Positions 13,422 to 14,384 of a stretch of DNA of 14,384 nucleotides are shown in pieces (position 1 is the first letter of the stretch; the number at the start of each line of letters is the position of its first letter). The notes beneath the pieces were generated by a model. That model was not told the DNA's origin and searched no databases. It saw nothing but the letters and a program-made list of their open reading frames with translations. Position numbers and translations under genes: made by a program. Origin of the DNA: an uncultured Pseudomonadota bacterium (GTDB lineage: Bacteria > Myxococcota_A > UBA796 > UBA9615); the NCBI GenBank assembly GCA_937907595.1, contig CALCXL010000423.1, positions 1 to 14,384 on the forward strand, read 5' to 3'.

Positions 13422-14378
13422 TCAGTCGATCTCGGCGCGCTGGGCCCGGGCCATCAGGGCCGCCAGGGCCTCAGACAGCGGCACCCCGTCCAGGATCGCG
13501 GCCACCGACTCCACGATGGGCAGATCGACCCCGCGGCTGGCCCCCAGGGCCACCAGCGTGCGGATCCGGGCCTCTGCTTCGGGGTGGTCGAAGGGCGCGC
13601 CCGTGGCCAGGCGCATGCCCGCCTGCATGAGCTCGTCGTCCTGATCCGTCGCCGTCAGCATCCAGTCGCCGATCCCGCTGAGCCCCGCCAGCGTGCGCGG
13701 ATCCCCGCCCAGCGCCGTCGCCAGCCGACCGCCCTCGGCCACCGCCCGGGTCAGCAGCACCGCGCCCAGCGCCTTGCCGAAGCCCGCCGCCCGCAGCAGC
13801 CCCGCCGACACGCCCACGGGGGTCCGCATGGCGCCGCCGATCTCCACCCCCAGCAGGTCGTGGGTGCCGTAGACGCGCAGCTGATCCGACGCCAGCAGCC
13901 CGGTGACCTCCTCCACCACGCTGTCGAAGCGGGAGCCGACGATCGCCGCGCCCTGCTCCCCGCGCCACAGCTCCGCGGGCACGATCGGCCCCGCGATCAC
14001 GCCCGTGCGCAGCACGCAGGTCTCCTGCTCCACCACCCGGCTCACCGGCAGGCCCGACGCCTCGAAGCCCTTGATCACGTGCAGCACCCGGTGCTGCGGC
14101 CCCAGGTGCGGGGCCAGGCGCTTGACCAGGGCCCGCACCCGCGCCGGCGGCACCGCCAGCACCACCAGGTTGGCCTCCAGGGCCACGGGGTCGGCCGTGA
14201 TCGTCACGTTCATGGGCAGATCGAGCTGGGTGCCCGGCGGCTGCCGGCTGGCCGTGATCTCCTCTGCCTTGGCGGCGTCGCGCGTCCACAGCAGCACCGG
14301 CCGACCCGAGCGGGCCAGCAGCCAGGCGAGCGTGGCGCCCCAGGGTCCGGCGCCGAAGACCGACGCGACGGGGCTCAT
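13422..14378 (-). CDS. gpsA: Divergent NAD(P)-dependent glycerol-3-phosphate dehydrogenase family protein
   Basis: A 318-residue protein from ATG 14378, near the usual length (about 330). The Rossmann motif VFGAGPWGATLA (7-18) and KGFE (103-106, containing one active-site Lys) are present. Further family segments are YGTHDLLGVEIGGA (170-183), LLTRAVAEGGRL (208-219) and GLSGIGDWMLT (232-242) with Asp238. Canonical active-site features are altered. The LKN lysine position reads MRT (Arg185, Thr186). The SRN-x-x-x-G motif that binds the phosphate and cofactor is replaced by DDELMQAG (247-254). GPSFA is GPIVP (130-134), and the following VEG/T region is shortened. The canonical reaction is reduction of dihydroxyacetone phosphate to glycerol-3-phosphate for phospholipid synthesis; whether this protein does so is doubtful. 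The symbol reflects family only. It probably forms an operon with the membrane protein 13 bp downstream. Promoter outside the window. Confidence 0.82.
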   Translation of the reverse strand: MSPVASVFGAGPWGATLAWLLARSGRPVLLWTRDAAKAEEITASRQPPGTQLDLPMNVTITADPVALEANLVVLAVPPARVRALVKRLAPHLGPQHRVLHVIKGFEASGLPVSRVVEQETCVLRTGVIAGPIVPAELWRGEQGAAIVGSRFDSVVEEVTGLLASDQLRVYGTHDLLGVEIGGAMRTPVGVSAGLLRAAGFGKALGAVLLTRAVAEGGRLATALGGDPRTLAGLSGIGDWMLTATDQDDELMQAGMRLATGAPFDHPEAEARIRTLVALGASRGVDLPIVESVAAILDGVPLSEALAALMARAQRAEID

Positions 14379-14384
14379 CGGGTG

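Overview
This is a very GC-rich bacterial window, with GTG and possibly TTG start codons, tight gene packing and 4-base gene overlaps. Several predicted lipoproteins and one protein built of WGSGPADVFVVGG-type repeats are typical of Myxococcota (myxobacteria and relatives). The assignment to Myxococcota is an inference from style and content, because no rRNA or taxonomic marker is present. I see no mobile element, CRISPR array, tRNA or rRNA.

Left part, minus strand (1-3206): three overlapping genes read leftward. They are a small RluA-type pseudouridine synthase, an RsmB/NOP-type RNA cytosine-C5 methyltransferase, and an exported TldD/PmbA-type metallopeptidase whose 3' end lies outside the window. 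Each junction is an ATGA overlap.

Centre, plus strand (3279-11030): a divergent block opens with a two-component system, a membrane histidine kinase with a Cache-like extracytoplasmic sensor and a NarL/FixJ-type response regulator. A 100-bp spacer with repeated CGACA/TGTCG half-sites follows. Next come a seven-repeat propeller-like lipoprotein, a 784-residue lipoprotein made of two fused di-heme oxidoreductase (DHOR) modules with four CxxCH sites, and a penta-heme cytochrome lipoprotein. These three are joined by GTGA overlaps. A separate small lipoprotein with its own strong ribosome site ends the block. The likely reading is a cell-envelope redox module carrying nine c-type hemes, possibly controlled by the adjacent two-component system. 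Its substrate and electron partners cannot be read from the sequence.

Right part (11070-14378): a small cysteine-rich protein with an oxidoreductase-like CC-x3-C-x2-C motif (minus); a divergent exported protein with a HEAT-like segment and a hydrophobic, arginine-ended C-terminus (plus); and, converging on it, a two-gene minus-strand unit. That unit encodes a protein of the NAD-dependent glycerol-3-phosphate dehydrogenase fold that has lost several canonical active-site residues, followed by a two-TM membrane protein.

The most interesting points are the nine-heme lipoprotein operon with its asymmetric tandem DHOR protein, the half-site cluster between it and the regulator, and the active-site-degenerate GpsA-family protein.
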